Assembly (NCBI RefSeq): GCF_000424005.1
Contig: NZ_AUJB01000001.1
Span: 62,001 to 126,000 of the forward strand
DNA length: 64,000 nucleotides
DNA from: Pseudobutyrivibrio ruminis CF1b
Lineage (GTDB): Bacteria > Bacillota > Clostridia > Lachnospirales > Lachnospiraceae
Reading direction: 5' to 3'
Shown piece by piece: positions 8,423-17,292 of the stretch. Made by a program: the position numbers and the translations under genes. The notes under the pieces are model-generated. The model was not told the DNA's origin. It saw only the letters and a program-made list of their open reading frames with translations, and made no database searches. How positions within the stretch are numbered: the stretch's first letter is position 1; each line of letters begins with the position of its first letter.

Positions 8423-8884
8423 TTAGAGCACTAAATTTTCAGGTCCAAAGCCTAGTGGAAGCAGCTCAGATAGGCTCATTGTCTGAATTTTCACACTCGA
8501 CTCACTAAGGGAAGGGATATTAGTAACATCATCCACCTCGGCGAGCAAAACTTTGAAATTTTCTGGATTTACAAACTCTCTCAACACCTGTCTACATACG
8601 CCACAAGGTGCGCAAAGTGGTAATGATTTTAGGTTATCCATTCCACCGACTATGGCAATTGCTGTAAAATCCTTCTTTCCTTCACTAACAGCTTTGAAAA
8701 CAGCTGTACGTTCTGCACAGTTTGTAGGAGTATATCCTGCATTTTCTATGTTACAGCCCTTAACTACTGTTCCATCTGCGCAAAGGAGAGCGGCTCCAAC
8801 CTTATGGTGTGAATATGGAGTATATGCCATCTCTCTGGCCTCTAAAGCCATCTTAATCAACTGAAAATCTGTCAAATTAGTCAC
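8423..8884 (-). CDS. cdd: Cytidine deaminase
   Basis: A small zinc enzyme that deaminates cytidine and deoxycytidine to uridine forms in pyrimidine salvage. The substrate/zinc motifs are intact: GCNIENAGYTPTNCAERTA with the Cys-Ala-Glu triad, and PCGVCRQVLREF with the two further zinc cysteines; length and motifs fit the homotetrameric T-CDA type. The start is uncertain: GTG at 8884 (153 residues) overlaps the preceding TPR gene by 8 bp, with AGAGG only 3 nt away, while a TTG three codons later would match the Bacillus enzyme length and have better ribosome-site spacing. It precedes the nucleoside importer in the same direction. Confidence 0.95.
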   Translation of the reverse strand: MTNLTDFQLIKMALEAREMAYTPYSHHKVGAALLCADGTVVKGCNIENAGYTPTNCAERTAVFKAVSEGKKDFTAIAIVGGMDNLKSLPLCAPCGVCRQVLREFVNPENFKVLLAEVDDVTNIPSLSESSVKIQTMSLSELLPLGFGPENLVL

Positions 8885-10274
8885 CTACCTCTGTAGCACT
8901 GAGCTCTGTGTCGTCAGCAGCTATGTACACCTTTGCCTGACGTCCCCACTGATTGCTTGGGTAAAGCTCTACTACTTTGTTAAAACATTCTAAGGCCTTG
9001 GCTGAATCTCCTGTTAATCTGTAACAGTCTCCTAAAAGGAACATAGCCGCACCATTATTATATGTCTCATCAATTTCAACTACAGTCTGGAAGTTTACGA
9101 TAGCACTCTCGTAATTTTCGTCGCTGTAGAATGTATTTCCATCGTCATAATATCCCTTGATGATAGTTGGAGCAAGCTGAGAGTAAAGACTGTCATAAGC
9201 TGCCTTGCCCGCATCCCCAAGTACCTCCTTTGAAACAAGCTGAATTGCTTCAGATGCTGCTGCATCATCTCCAGCTATATGAGCATTCTGTGCAGCAAGA
9301 AGGTTTTCATATGATGTAGGGATATCCTGTGTCTCATCATATGCTGAGAGACTTGACTTCAGGCCATCTATTTCATCCTGAAGTTCCTGATTCTGAGTTC
9401 TCGACTCAGAAAGAGCCTCATTTAAGGCTAATACTGTGTCTGTATTTCCCTCTGCCATATTGTCCTTTACAGTAGGAACAATCAGGAAGAAGCAAATGAG
9501 CAATCCACCTACAAGGCCAAGCACAATGTTGATAAGACTGGTACGTGTGGTATCCAGCATGCTTCTTAAGGCACGCTCATTCATAATGACGGTGTCATTT
9601 CCATCATTAAAAGTAAACACATCGTTCTTTCTCTTGCGCTTACCAGTGTTCTGCTCCTTTAAGAGCTCCTTAACCTCATGAATATAGCGGATAGTTGTAG
9701 TGTTATTACTATCGATTTTAGCTGCTGCTGAAAGTATCTTTCTGGCATCAGCGTATTTTTCATCCTGTATATACAAAAGAGCCAAAAGCTGATGAGCCTT
9801 TACCAGATTAGGATTCTGGCTGATAACCTTCTTCAGCTGAATCATAGCCAGGTCTCGGCTTCCGGCCTTACAATATTCAATTGCCTGATTATATTTTTTT
9901 ATAGTGGAATTAAGCCTGCTTAAAAGTCCCGGGTCATTCTCAATTTCCGCAAGATATCTGTCAGCATTAGGATTATCCTCCTCCTGAAGATTCTTGGATA
10001 GAACCCATTCATTAATAGCTCTGACAGTATCTCCAACCTGGTAATAGCACAATCCGAGAAGATTTCTAGCTCTGGTATTGTACTTGTAGTATTGGAGAGA
10101 TGACTTCAGTGCCTCAATGGCTCCTGATAAATCTCGAACCCTGGCTTTTTCCAAGCCTTGATTATAGAACACATAAGATGTGTATATGATTTGTTTATAT
10201 AACAAAATATCGGCGCCGCAATTGTAACAGACTTTATCGTTACCAACTTCGGCACCACACATAAAACATTGCAT
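8877..10274 (-). CDS. Membrane-anchored zinc-ribbon/TPR protein
   Basis: A 465-residue protein of unassigned role. Residues 3-19 hold a CxxC...CxxC zinc ribbon (MQCFMCG and VCYNCG). Tetratricopeptide-like repeats fill about 40-210. A single membrane helix, INIVLGLVGGLLICFFL, lies near 245-266; a short coiled coil follows at about 275-312; then a second TPR set ends in GDSAKALECFNKVVELYPSN. The topology suggests a cytosolic N-terminal half and an extracytoplasmic C-terminal half. GGAG lies 8 nt before the ATG. It is downstream of FapA and a 48-residue protein in one direction, and its end overlaps cdd. TPR modules usually scaffold protein complexes. Confidence 0.85.
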   Translation of the reverse strand: MQCFMCGAEVGNDKVCYNCGADILLYKQIIYTSYVFYNQGLEKARVRDLSGAIEALKSSLQYYKYNTRARNLLGLCYYQVGDTVRAINEWVLSKNLQEEDNPNADRYLAEIENDPGLLSRLNSTIKKYNQAIEYCKAGSRDLAMIQLKKVISQNPNLVKAHQLLALLYIQDEKYADARKILSAAAKIDSNNTTTIRYIHEVKELLKEQNTGKRKRKNDVFTFNDGNDTVIMNERALRSMLDTTRTSLINIVLGLVGGLLICFFLIVPTVKDNMAEGNTDTVLALNEALSESRTQNQELQDEIDGLKSSLSAYDETQDIPTSYENLLAAQNAHIAGDDAAASEAIQLVSKEVLGDAGKAAYDSLYSQLAPTIIKGYYDDGNTFYSDENYESAIVNFQTVVEIDETYNNGAAMFLLGDCYRLTGDSAKALECFNKVVELYPSNQWGRQAKVYIAADDTELSATEVGD

Positions 10275-10313
10275 TTATTATTCTCCGTAAATAAAAGCTA
10301 CTTTTCTGTCTCT

Positions 10314-10460
10314 TTATTTTGGCGCATTAGTCTGCTGCGCCGACATATTTACAAGTAAATCTGTTAAATCAGTTAAATCTCTAGCCTTGATATCAGCTTC
10401 CGCCTGTTCTACCTCAATGGCTGGCTCAAACTTCTTTAACTCCTCTTCGAAATCAATCAT
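10314..10460 (-). CDS. Small acidic protein of 48 residues between FapA and the TPR gene
   Basis: A short frame with ATG at 10460 and TAA at 10314-10316. AAAGGGAT lies 7 nt upstream, inside the end of the FapA gene, and the start is 5 bp after the FapA stop. The peptide begins MIDFEEELKKFEPAIEVEQ and ends in NMSAQQTNAPK; it is acidic, helical, without Cys or membrane segment. Its spacing, ribosome site and placement inside a same-strand gene set make it a believable gene, perhaps a partner or regulator of FapA or the TPR protein. I recognise no family. Confidence 0.7.
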   Translation of the reverse strand: MIDFEEELKKFEPAIEVEQAEADIKARDLTDLTDLLVNMSAQQTNAPK

Positions 10461-10465
10461 TTTAT

Positions 10466-11875
10466 TTATCCCTTTGCACGTTCACCAGTAATTCTTGTAA
10501 GTTTCAAACCTTCTGGCGTCTTTGTAATTTCAACTCTCTCATGATTATCAGTAATAGCAACATGATGATCGTCAATTGAAATATTGGCACCAGCATACAT
10601 ACGCCTGTACACCTTGATAGAGGCATCCTTGCCAGCCACAATAACTTCTTTCATCTTGGCAAGACGCTTTGTCTCTTCCTGTACAATAGCTTCATCTCGA
10701 ATTCTAACACGAAGAAGCTGCATACGTCGAGGGTCTTCCTTTACATTAATTCCTCGTTCCTCGCCCAGCTTATCAAAATCCTCAATTCCTTTTTTAATCT
10801 TCATAACGTTGGAATTAAGGGCCTCGATTTTCTTGGCAAGCATCTCAAACTCTGCAGTACGCTCTACATCAACGCCCACAGAAACATTAGTAATTGTTCC
10901 AAATGAATTTCCAATATCATTGGCATCAATTCCCTGAACAGCAGAAACATAACCGCCAATTATGGAGGCGTTATTTCCACTGAGCTCAATTTTGCCATCA
11001 CAGGAAATCTTACTCTTAAAGAAATAATCAGCTGTGATATTACCTGAACAGTTGATTATTGCATACTCAACGAACTGCGCGGTAATCGAACCGCCACATT
11101 TAATCATAGTCTTCTCGTTGCCTTTTACACCTGAGATAAGGAATAAATCCTTTCCTGCTCTGATATCGCAATCCTCGATAAGACCATGGATAATAACGTT
11201 GCCTGCTGCATCTATAACTGCACCATCTCGAACTCCACCATGAATGATTACGTCACCATTAAATCTGATGTTACCAGTTTCAATTCCAACGTCTCCCTGC
11301 ACCTCGTGTACTGGAGAAATAAGAATCTTTCCCTGATTTACCTCAATCTTTCCATCAAGCTTTGCTGTATAGGTAAGATTGTCATTGGAACGATCAAAAC
11401 CTCTTCCGATGAGAGGAGGCAGGTCACGCACTGGCTTTGGCTCAAGAATCTGACCACGAACTGACATACCACGAGCACCCTGTACTGCAGGATGATAGAT
11501 AGCAATAACATCACCCTTCTGTACAGTCTCGATGGTCTTAATACTCATATAATCAGCCGTACCATCAGGTCTGATGGTAGGCTTTCTGTTGAATTTTGTC
11601 TCAAAAGTGTATTCAAAATATCCTGGGGTGCCCTGCTGCTGGGCTGTTCCTTCAGCAACCTTGACCGGTTTGCCGTAGATTGGACTATCTGCCAGACGTT
11701 TAAGCATTTCCTGATCAATCCCAAAAGTAACATTGGCATTATTCAAGAAGCCAAGCAACTGTGATGCAGTAAAGCTTGGTACCTCGTTTTTTCCATCAGG
11801 AATCTTGAAGGTCATAGTGGCCTCCAAACCATTCGATGAAACCTGTACTTTTGGCGCTTGTGCTGGTAATGCCAT
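10466..11875 (-). CDS. FapA family (DUF342) polymer-forming-type protein
   Basis: A 469-residue protein matching FapA/DUF342. After an N-terminal ~180-residue part come repeated short beta blocks such as GNIRFNGDVIIHGGVRDG and AGNVIIHGLIEDCDIRAG, which form a right-handed beta helix like that of bactofilins, then a C-terminal coiled coil (EMLAKKIEALNSNVMKIKKG) and a tail. The family was named for a presumed flagellar assembly role, but many members sit outside flagellar loci and their role is unsettled. A good promoter lies about 90 bp upstream. The 48-residue and TPR genes follow closely and probably share the transcript. Confidence 0.9.
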   Translation of the reverse strand: MALPAQAPKVQVSSNGLEATMTFKIPDGKNEVPSFTASQLLGFLNNANVTFGIDQEMLKRLADSPIYGKPVKVAEGTAQQQGTPGYFEYTFETKFNRKPTIRPDGTADYMSIKTIETVQKGDVIAIYHPAVQGARGMSVRGQILEPKPVRDLPPLIGRGFDRSNDNLTYTAKLDGKIEVNQGKILISPVHEVQGDVGIETGNIRFNGDVIIHGGVRDGAVIDAAGNVIIHGLIEDCDIRAGKDLFLISGVKGNEKTMIKCGGSITAQFVEYAIINCSGNITADYFFKSKISCDGKIELSGNNASIIGGYVSAVQGIDANDIGNSFGTITNVSVGVDVERTAEFEMLAKKIEALNSNVMKIKKGIEDFDKLGEERGINVKEDPRRMQLLRVRIRDEAIVQEETKRLAKMKEVIVAGKDASIKVYRRMYAGANISIDDHHVAITDNHERVEITKTPEGLKLTRITGERAKG

Positions 11876-11965
11876 AAGTCCCCCACGTGAAAATAGTTAA
11901 TTTAGTCCTTCACTTACTATTTCGGCTCAAAATATGCTCACAATAAGCCTATTCTGAATAGCTTA

Positions 11966-11994
11966 ATTATATTTCAATACTAATGTTTTGTCAC
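11966..11994 (-). promoter_or_regulatory. Promoter of the FapA/TPR/cdd unit
   Basis: On the minus strand, -35 GTGACA (11989-11994), a 17-bp spacer and consensus -10 TATAAT (11966-11971). The leader before the FapA ATG is about 85 nt. Of the 184 bp between deoC and FapA, nothing else was recognised, and no clear terminator follows deoC. Confidence 0.7.
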
Positions 11995-12059
11995 AAAGTT
12001 CACTAAATTTTGCGTATTTTTCATTAAATTTTCACGATTGAGGCATTTTTTATAATTTC

Positions 12060-12737
12060 TTAGTACTTTCCGTCGTTTGGAAGACCCTTAACAGCCTTAA
12101 CTACACGGCTTGTTCCAAGTCTTGAAGCACCAAGGTCGATAAACTTCTGAGCATCATCAAGGTTAGCGATTCCGCCAGCTGCCTTGATAAGCTTGCCGTT
12201 TGTCATATGGTCTGCCATAAGCTTGATGTCATCAAATGTAGCTCCGCCTGTAGAGAAGCCTGTAGAAGTCTTGATGTAATCTGCGTCTGACTTAGAAACA
12301 ACTTCACACATCTTAATCTTCTCTTCGTCTGTAAGAAGGCAGCACTCGATGATAACCTTGAGAAGCTTGCCCTTGCAGGCAGCCTTGATAGCGTTGATTT
12401 CAGCAAGAACATCATCGTAACGTCCTTCCTTAACCCAACCTACATTGATAACCATATCTACTTCCTCAGCGCCGTTATCTACAGCATCTGAAGCCATGAA
12501 GCACTTAGAAGCTGTTGTAGCATAACCATTTGGGAAACCGATTACTGTACAGATTGGAAGGTGTCCACCCTGCTCCTTAACGTACTCAGCAGCCTGCTTT
12601 ACAAAGCTTGCTGGGATACATACTGAAGCAGTCTCATACTTCATACCATCATCTACGATTCCCTTAATGTCATTCCATGTTGCATCTACTCCTAAAAGAG
12701 TGTGATCGCATTTGCTTAAAATATTCTTTACATCCAT
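12060..12737 (-). CDS. deoC: Deoxyribose-phosphate aldolase
   Basis: A 225-residue class I aldolase that splits 2-deoxyribose-5-phosphate into glyceraldehyde-3-phosphate and acetaldehyde, the last step of deoxynucleoside breakdown. Family motifs are clear: [12 protein letters not shown] at the start, [31 protein letters not shown], the Schiff-base lysine in [14 protein letters not shown], and [12 protein letters not shown]. It lies 12 bp behind valS and appears to share its transcript, so it is probably subject to the valS T-box as well. Its pathway fits the nucleoside importer and cytidine deaminase encoded nearby. Confidence 0.97.
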   Translation of the reverse strand: MDVKNILSKCDHTLLGVDATWNDIKGIVDDGMKYETASVCIPASFVKQAAEYVKEQGGHLPICTVIGFPNGYATTASKCFMASDAVDNGAEEVDMVINVGWVKEGRYDDVLAEINAIKAACKGKLLKVIIECCLLTDEEKIKMCEVVSKSDADYIKTSTGFSTGGATFDDIKLMADHMTNGKLIKAAGGIANLDDAQKFIDLGASRLGTSRVVKAVKGLPNDGKY

Positions 12738-12749
12738 TTTATTTTCCTC

Positions 12750-15398
12750 CTACTTCATTGAGGCTAAACGTGCCTCTACCTGAGCCATCATCTGCTCATA
12801 CTTTGCGAGCTTCTCGCGCTCCTCAGCAACCTTTGCTTCAGGCGCCTTGCTCATGAACTTTTCGTTTGAAAGCATTCCGCGTGAACGAGCAAGCTCTTTC
12901 TCGAGCTTCTCTTTTTCCTTTGTGAGACGCTCCTTTTCCTTTTCGAAGTCTACAAGATCCTCAAGTGGAACGAAAAGTGTTGCATCTGGGATAACAGCTG
13001 AAACTGCATCGCTTCCGATTCCAAGCTTGTCAGCCTGAACGATTACGTCTGTAGCGCCTGCAAGTGTTGCAAAGATAGGTGTAATCTCATCGAAAATACC
13101 ACGTACTTCTGCATCCTCAGCTACGATGTGGATAGCAGCCTTCTTTGAAGGTGGAACATCCATATCTGTACGAAGCTGTCTCATACCACGAACTACATCC
13201 TTGGCACGCTCAACCTTTGCTTCCTCTACTGGGAAGTTCTTTGCCTCATCATACTCAGGCCAAGCTGAGAGCATGATTGTCTCCTCTTCGCTCTGAAGTG
13301 TACAGAAGATTTCCTCTGTGATGAATGGCATGAATGGGTGAAGCATCTTAAGGGCGTTTGTAAGTGCAAACTTAGCTGTCCAAAGTGCTGCATTCTTGCT
13401 AGCTGTATACTCCTGAGAGTACATACGAGGTTTTACAATCTCGATATACCAATCGCAGAACTGATCCCAAATAAAATCATATACCTTCTGAACTGCGATA
13501 CCAAGCTCATATTTATCCATATTTTCAGTAACATCTTTAGCTAAAGTGTTAACTGCTGAAATAATCCACTTATCCTCTGTTGCAAGGTCTGCCTCAGCTG
13601 GCTCTGTAACTGCATTATCTGCAAGGTTCATCATAATGAAACGTGATGCGTTCCAAACCTTGTTTGCAAAGTTACGGCTGTTTTCTACACGCTCGTTGTA
13701 GAAACGCATATCGTTACCAGGTGCATTACCTGTGATAAGTGTAAGACGAAGTGCATCTGCACCGTAGTTATCAATAATCTCAAGTGGATCGATACCATTT
13801 CCAAGGGACTTAGACATCTTGCGGCCCTGTGAATCACGAACGAGACCGTGGATAAGTACTGTGTGGAATGGGCTCTTTCCTGTGTGAGCATATCCTGAGA
13901 ATACCATTCTGATTACCCAGAAGAAGATGATGTCGTATCCAGTAACAAGTACGTCTGTTGGATAGAAGTAATCAAGCTCCTCTGTGTTCTCTGGCCAACC
14001 AAGTGTTGAGAATGGCCAAAGTGCTGATGAGAACCATGTATCAAGTGTATCCTCATCCTGCTTCATGTGAGTGTGACCGCACTTAGGGCAAACTGTTGGT
14101 ACCTCTGAAGAACGTGCAACAACTGTCTCACCACACTTCTCGCAGTAGTAAGCAGGGATTCTGTGTCCCCACCAAAGTTGACGTGAAATACACCAGTCAC
14201 GGATGTTCTCAAGCCAGTGTAAATATGTCTTGTCATAATTCTTAGGAACGAACTGAAGCTCACCTGTCTTGATAGCCTCGATAGCTGGCTTAGCAAGCTC
14301 TTCCATTGCAACGAACCACTGTGGCTTAACCATAGGCTCTACAGTAGTCTTACATCTGTCGTGTGTTCCTACGTTGTGAGAGTGGTCTTCAATCTTAACG
14401 AGAAGTCCCATCTCGTCCATCTTCTTAACGATGATTTCACGAGCCTCATATCTATCCATTCCCTCAAACTCGCCACCATTTGCATTGATAGTAGCATCGT
14501 CGTTAAGAACGTTGATTACAGGAAGGTCGTGTCTCTTACCAACCTCGAAATCGTTAGGGTCGTGTGCTGGAGTAATCTTAACAACACCAGTACCGAATTC
14601 CATATCAACATACTCATCAGCAACAACTGGAATCTCACGGTTAACGAATGGAAGCATTACAGTCTTTCCGATGATATCCTGATATCTCTCATCCTTAGGG
14701 TTTACAGCAACAGCTGTATCACCAAGCATTGTCTCTGGACGTGTTGTAGCGAATGTAACGAAGCGACCTGGCTCGCCAACGATTTCGTACTTCATGTGCC
14801 AGAAGTGACCTGCCTGCTCCTCGTGCTCTACCTCAGCATCTGAAATAGATGTCTGGCAAACTGGACACCAGTTGATGATGCGGTTGCCCTTATAGATGTA
14901 ACCTTCATTGAAAAGCTTAACGAATACTTCCTCAACAGCCTTAGAGCATCCTTCATCCATTGTGAATCTCTCACGCTCCCAGTCAGCTGAAGAACCCATC
15001 TTCTTAAGCTGGTTGATGATACGTGTTCCGTACTCATCCTTCCAATCCCAGCACTTCTCAAGGAATCCTTCACGGCCAAGACTGTCCTTCTCGATACCCT
15101 GCTTCTTAAGGTGTTCGATAACCTTTACCTCTGTAGCGATAGCTGCATGGTCTGTACCTGGCTGCCAAAGAGCTGAGTAGCCCTGCATTCTTTTATATCT
15201 AATAAGAATATCCTGCATTGTGTTATCTAATGCATGTCCCATGTGGAGCTGTCCTGTGATATTTGGAGGAGGCATAACGATTGTAAATGGCTTCTTGCTG
15301 CGGTCTACCTCAGCGTGGAAATAGCCATTTTCCTCCCACTTTTTATAGAGTCTGTCTTCAAGACCCTTAGGATCATAAGTCTTAGCTAATTCTTTCAT
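12750..15398 (-). CDS. valS: Valyl-tRNA synthetase
   Basis: An 882-residue class I synthetase that charges tRNA-Val. HMGH lies at residues 52-55 in PPPNITGQLHMGHALDNT and KMSKS near residue 526 in GRKMSKSLGNG; the editing (CP1) domain carries TFATTRPETMLGDTAV; a C-terminal coiled coil (EKEKERLTKEKEKLEKELAR) is the tRNA-binding arm. The ATG at 15398 is chosen over an in-frame TTG-type start 54 bp upstream because AGGAAGAG lies directly ahead of it and the protein then begins like other ValRS; the longer start would run into the T-box terminator. Expression is controlled by the T-box upstream. Confidence 0.97.
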   Translation of the reverse strand: MKELAKTYDPKGLEDRLYKKWEENGYFHAEVDRSKKPFTIVMPPPNITGQLHMGHALDNTMQDILIRYKRMQGYSALWQPGTDHAAIATEVKVIEHLKKQGIEKDSLGREGFLEKCWDWKDEYGTRIINQLKKMGSSADWERERFTMDEGCSKAVEEVFVKLFNEGYIYKGNRIINWCPVCQTSISDAEVEHEEQAGHFWHMKYEIVGEPGRFVTFATTRPETMLGDTAVAVNPKDERYQDIIGKTVMLPFVNREIPVVADEYVDMEFGTGVVKITPAHDPNDFEVGKRHDLPVINVLNDDATINANGGEFEGMDRYEAREIIVKKMDEMGLLVKIEDHSHNVGTHDRCKTTVEPMVKPQWFVAMEELAKPAIEAIKTGELQFVPKNYDKTYLHWLENIRDWCISRQLWWGHRIPAYYCEKCGETVVARSSEVPTVCPKCGHTHMKQDEDTLDTWFSSALWPFSTLGWPENTEELDYFYPTDVLVTGYDIIFFWVIRMVFSGYAHTGKSPFHTVLIHGLVRDSQGRKMSKSLGNGIDPLEIIDNYGADALRLTLITGNAPGNDMRFYNERVENSRNFANKVWNASRFIMMNLADNAVTEPAEADLATEDKWIISAVNTLAKDVTENMDKYELGIAVQKVYDFIWDQFCDWYIEIVKPRMYSQEYTASKNAALWTAKFALTNALKMLHPFMPFITEEIFCTLQSEEETIMLSAWPEYDEAKNFPVEEAKVERAKDVVRGMRQLRTDMDVPPSKKAAIHIVAEDAEVRGIFDEITPIFATLAGATDVIVQADKLGIGSDAVSAVIPDATLFVPLEDLVDFEKEKERLTKEKEKLEKELARSRGMLSNEKFMSKAPEAKVAEEREKLAKYEQMMAQVEARLASMK

Positions 15399-15420
15399 TT
15401 TCTCTTCCTTTCTAGGCATT

Positions 15421-15667
15421 AAAAAAGCCCCGTGCGTCGGTAAATTCGACACACAGGGCGAAGATTCGCGTTACCACCTGCATTTATCTCTCATCTTATT
15501 CCTTACGGGAACGACTCGGATGGCTTGTCCGCCCTGGGGCGCTTTGTTCACCACCTGCTCCGAAGCTACCTTCGTCAGCTCTGCTCCTAGGTCACCTTTC
15601 AGCCGGTGAGCGACCCTCTCTACAGGACGACACTGAGTACTCCTCTTCATCATCGCATTAAAAAACT
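15421..15667 (-). promoter_or_regulatory. T-box riboswitch (tRNA-Val) with terminator
   Basis: Reading the minus strand, the leader has all T-box parts: an AGTA S-turn near its start, the Stem I apical loop GGCTGAAAGG, and a specifier loop between GACGA and CTTC that holds the valine codon GTA (complement of 15567-15569). The T-box AGGTGGTAACGCGA (15466-15479) follows, then a GC-rich terminator that pairs GCCCTGTGTGTCG with CGACGCACGGGGC and runs into six T (15421-15459). Uncharged tRNA-Val should stabilise the antiterminator and allow valS (and deoC) transcription. Confidence 0.95.
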
Positions 15668-15673
15668 TAACTT

Positions 15674-15702
15674 ATGATATAAGTATTTCTGAAATCTGTC
15701 AA
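15674..15702 (-). promoter_or_regulatory. valS: valS promoter
   Basis: On the minus strand, consensus -35 TTGACA (15697-15702), 17-bp spacer, -10 TATCAT (15674-15679). The predicted start is just before the T-box leader. Confidence 0.8.
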
Positions 15703-15754
15703 GGCAGATTAAGGAGTCATGTTATAGTTCTCATGGAAAAATCAAAATTTTCTC

Positions 15755-15783
15755 TTGCAATAATTTTCTCACCGTGTTATAGT
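15755..15783 (+). promoter_or_regulatory. Promoter of the three-gene exported-protein unit
   Basis: -35 TTGCAA (15755-15760), 17-bp spacer, -10 TATAGT (15778-15783), divergent from the valS promoter. The leader of about 115 nt before 15905 contains no structure I recognise. Confidence 0.65.
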
Positions 15784-15904
15784 AGCGCTTGTCTTTTTTC
15801 AAAATGCTATATCAGGTTGGTTCAACATTTTTTCCACAGGAATTTAACAGAATCTAAACCACTTTCATATTCCTTAGTAGTTTTAGTTTATAAGGAGTAT
15901 TGAA

Positions 15905-16657
15905 ATGAATAAAAAACAGAATACAAGAGGGTTCTCTACCCAAATTAGGAAAATATATGTTAAGGAGGATAATACCCTTAACAGGTTCGCACTATTCTTA
16001 TCGGGGCTTGCTATCGCTTTGATAGTTCTTTTACTGATTAATTTCAAGGGATTTATCCTGGCAAACAAATCCAGTGCATCAGAATTATCTTACTCAGAAG
16101 CTATGGAGGAAATCTACGACTACATCGATTCCCTCAATGGTTTTACAGATGAACAGCGAAGTGCCTTAGATTCCATCATCAACAATTATTTGGCTGAGAA
16201 GAATGTCATTACAGAAGATGACATGAACATGGTTCACAGCTTAATCGATGCAAAGTACCAGTCAAACAGAGAATATCTCCAGGAAACAAAACTTCAGCTG
16301 GAAGCAGAATTAAATGCTGCTTCATCGAAGGACTTGGCGCATTACGATGAACTCACCAGACTTATTGAGGAATTGAATAATCTGCTTTCTTCAAATGAAA
16401 GCGCTGACGCAAGCAGCAAAGCAAGCTTCACTCAGGCAATCAATGACCTTAAATCTTACTCGGAGCAGAATAAGTCAAGCATTCAGACCCTTGATAACGA
16501 TTACCGCAATGACAGCGACAAGATATGGGAACAAATTAAAATTCTCCAAAACCGTACAAGCGATTTACACGATGAAAAGATGTACGAATTTGATTTTAGA
16601 TATGAGAACGGCTGTTACGGATACTATGCCGAGGGCGAAGGCTTTAAGCCATTTTAG
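15905..16657 (+). CDS. Membrane-anchored coiled-coil protein of unknown function
   Basis: A 250-residue protein. A short basic N terminus is followed by one membrane helix (FALFLSGLAIALIVLLLINF, about residues 28-47). The rest is mostly helical and acidic, with heptad-like stretches such as ETKLQLEAELNAASSKDL and TRLIEELNNLLSSNESAD. The last ~35 residues are rich in aromatic residues and Gly and contain a single Cys (RYENGCYGYYAEG). AAGGAG precedes the ATG. It is first in a three-gene + strand unit of membrane/exported proteins. I recognise no family; a scaffold or stalk at the membrane surface is a guess from its shape. Confidence 0.8.
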   Translation: MNKKQNTRGFSTQIRKIYVKEDNTLNRFALFLSGLAIALIVLLLINFKGFILANKSSASELSYSEAMEEIYDYIDSLNGFTDEQRSALDSIINNYLAEKNVITEDDMNMVHSLIDAKYQSNREYLQETKLQLEAELNAASSKDLAHYDELTRLIEELNNLLSSNESADASSKASFTQAINDLKSYSEQNKSSIQTLDNDYRNDSDKIWEQIKILQNRTSDLHDEKMYEFDFRYENGCYGYYAEGEGFKPF

Positions 16658-16668
16658 GGAGGATTATT

Positions 16669-17292
16669 ATGAGATTAAAAAAATTATTAACTATATCTGT
16701 TTTAGTATCACTTTTGGTTTCCCGCGCTCCTATGACTGCTTTTGCAGAGGAAAATTTACTTTTAACTGAGGCTTCTGAAACTGAAGACGCCATCACGGAA
16801 GAGACTACGACTGAGGAAACAGAAGATGTTGAGGAAATATCGGAACTTGCGTCTGAGGAAACTGGCACAGACGAAGATGTAGAAGCTGAATCTGAAAATA
16901 ATATTGATTCCGAGGACGAATCAGATGAGGAAGAAGCTGAAGAAGAGGAAGATGAAGAAACCGAAGATGAAGAAGATACACCTTGCTCTCTTACCATCAA
17001 AGTAATGAAGCTTACACCTTGCTTTGATGAAGATGGCAATTTCGTTGAAGACTATATACCTTCTTTGGAAAACACCTGCGTATTTCAGGAAGCCATCTCT
17101 ACCAGAGAGGCTGTAAAATCTATCCTCTCACCACAATACAATTCCGAGGAATACAAAGCAGTTATTGCTAATGACCTTCCTCAGGATTGCCCTGAAAATT
17201 TAGAGATTACACTTTACATGGATGATAATAATAGCTTTGAGTCTATTGATGTTTCTTACACTGAGGAGAAAGAAATTAATGATAAAGAATAA
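16669..17292 (+). CDS. Exported hyperacidic protein of unknown function
   Basis: A 207-residue protein with a signal peptide (MRLKKLLTISVLVSLLV, cleavage likely after AFA near residue 26). About 80 residues of low-complexity Glu/Asp/Thr/Ser follow, the densest part around residues 85-102 being almost only Glu and Asp. A folded-looking C-terminal ~100 residues (starting PCSLTIKVMKLTPCF) has three Cys. The C-terminal block has no family I recognise; Cys pairs could form disulfides outside the cell. It starts 11 bp after the coiled-coil gene, and its 3' end overlaps the start of the next gene by 14 bp. Acidic tracts of this kind often bind cations or act as extended spacers; here that is inference. 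Confidence 0.8.
   Translation: MRLKKLLTISVLVSLLVSRAPMTAFAEENLLLTEASETEDAITEETTTEETEDVEEISELASEETGTDEDVEAESENNIDSEDESDEEEAEEEEDEETEDEEDTPCSLTIKVMKLTPCFDEDGNFVEDYIPSLENTCVFQEAISTREAVKSILSPQYNSEEYKAVIANDLPQDCPENLEITLYMDDNNSFESIDVSYTEEKEINDKE

Noticed and set aside
14361-14843. 160-codon + strand frame
   Set aside because: It is antisense to the conserved body of valyl-tRNA synthetase.
15471-15653. 60-codon minus-strand frame upstream of valS
   Set aside because: It is inside the T-box leader; the RNA structure explains the sequence and the frame has no ribosome site.
16644-17039. 131-codon minus-strand Ser-rich frame
   Set aside because: It is the mirror of the Glu/Asp-rich tract of the hyperacidic exported protein, which has a signal peptide and ribosome site on the + strand.
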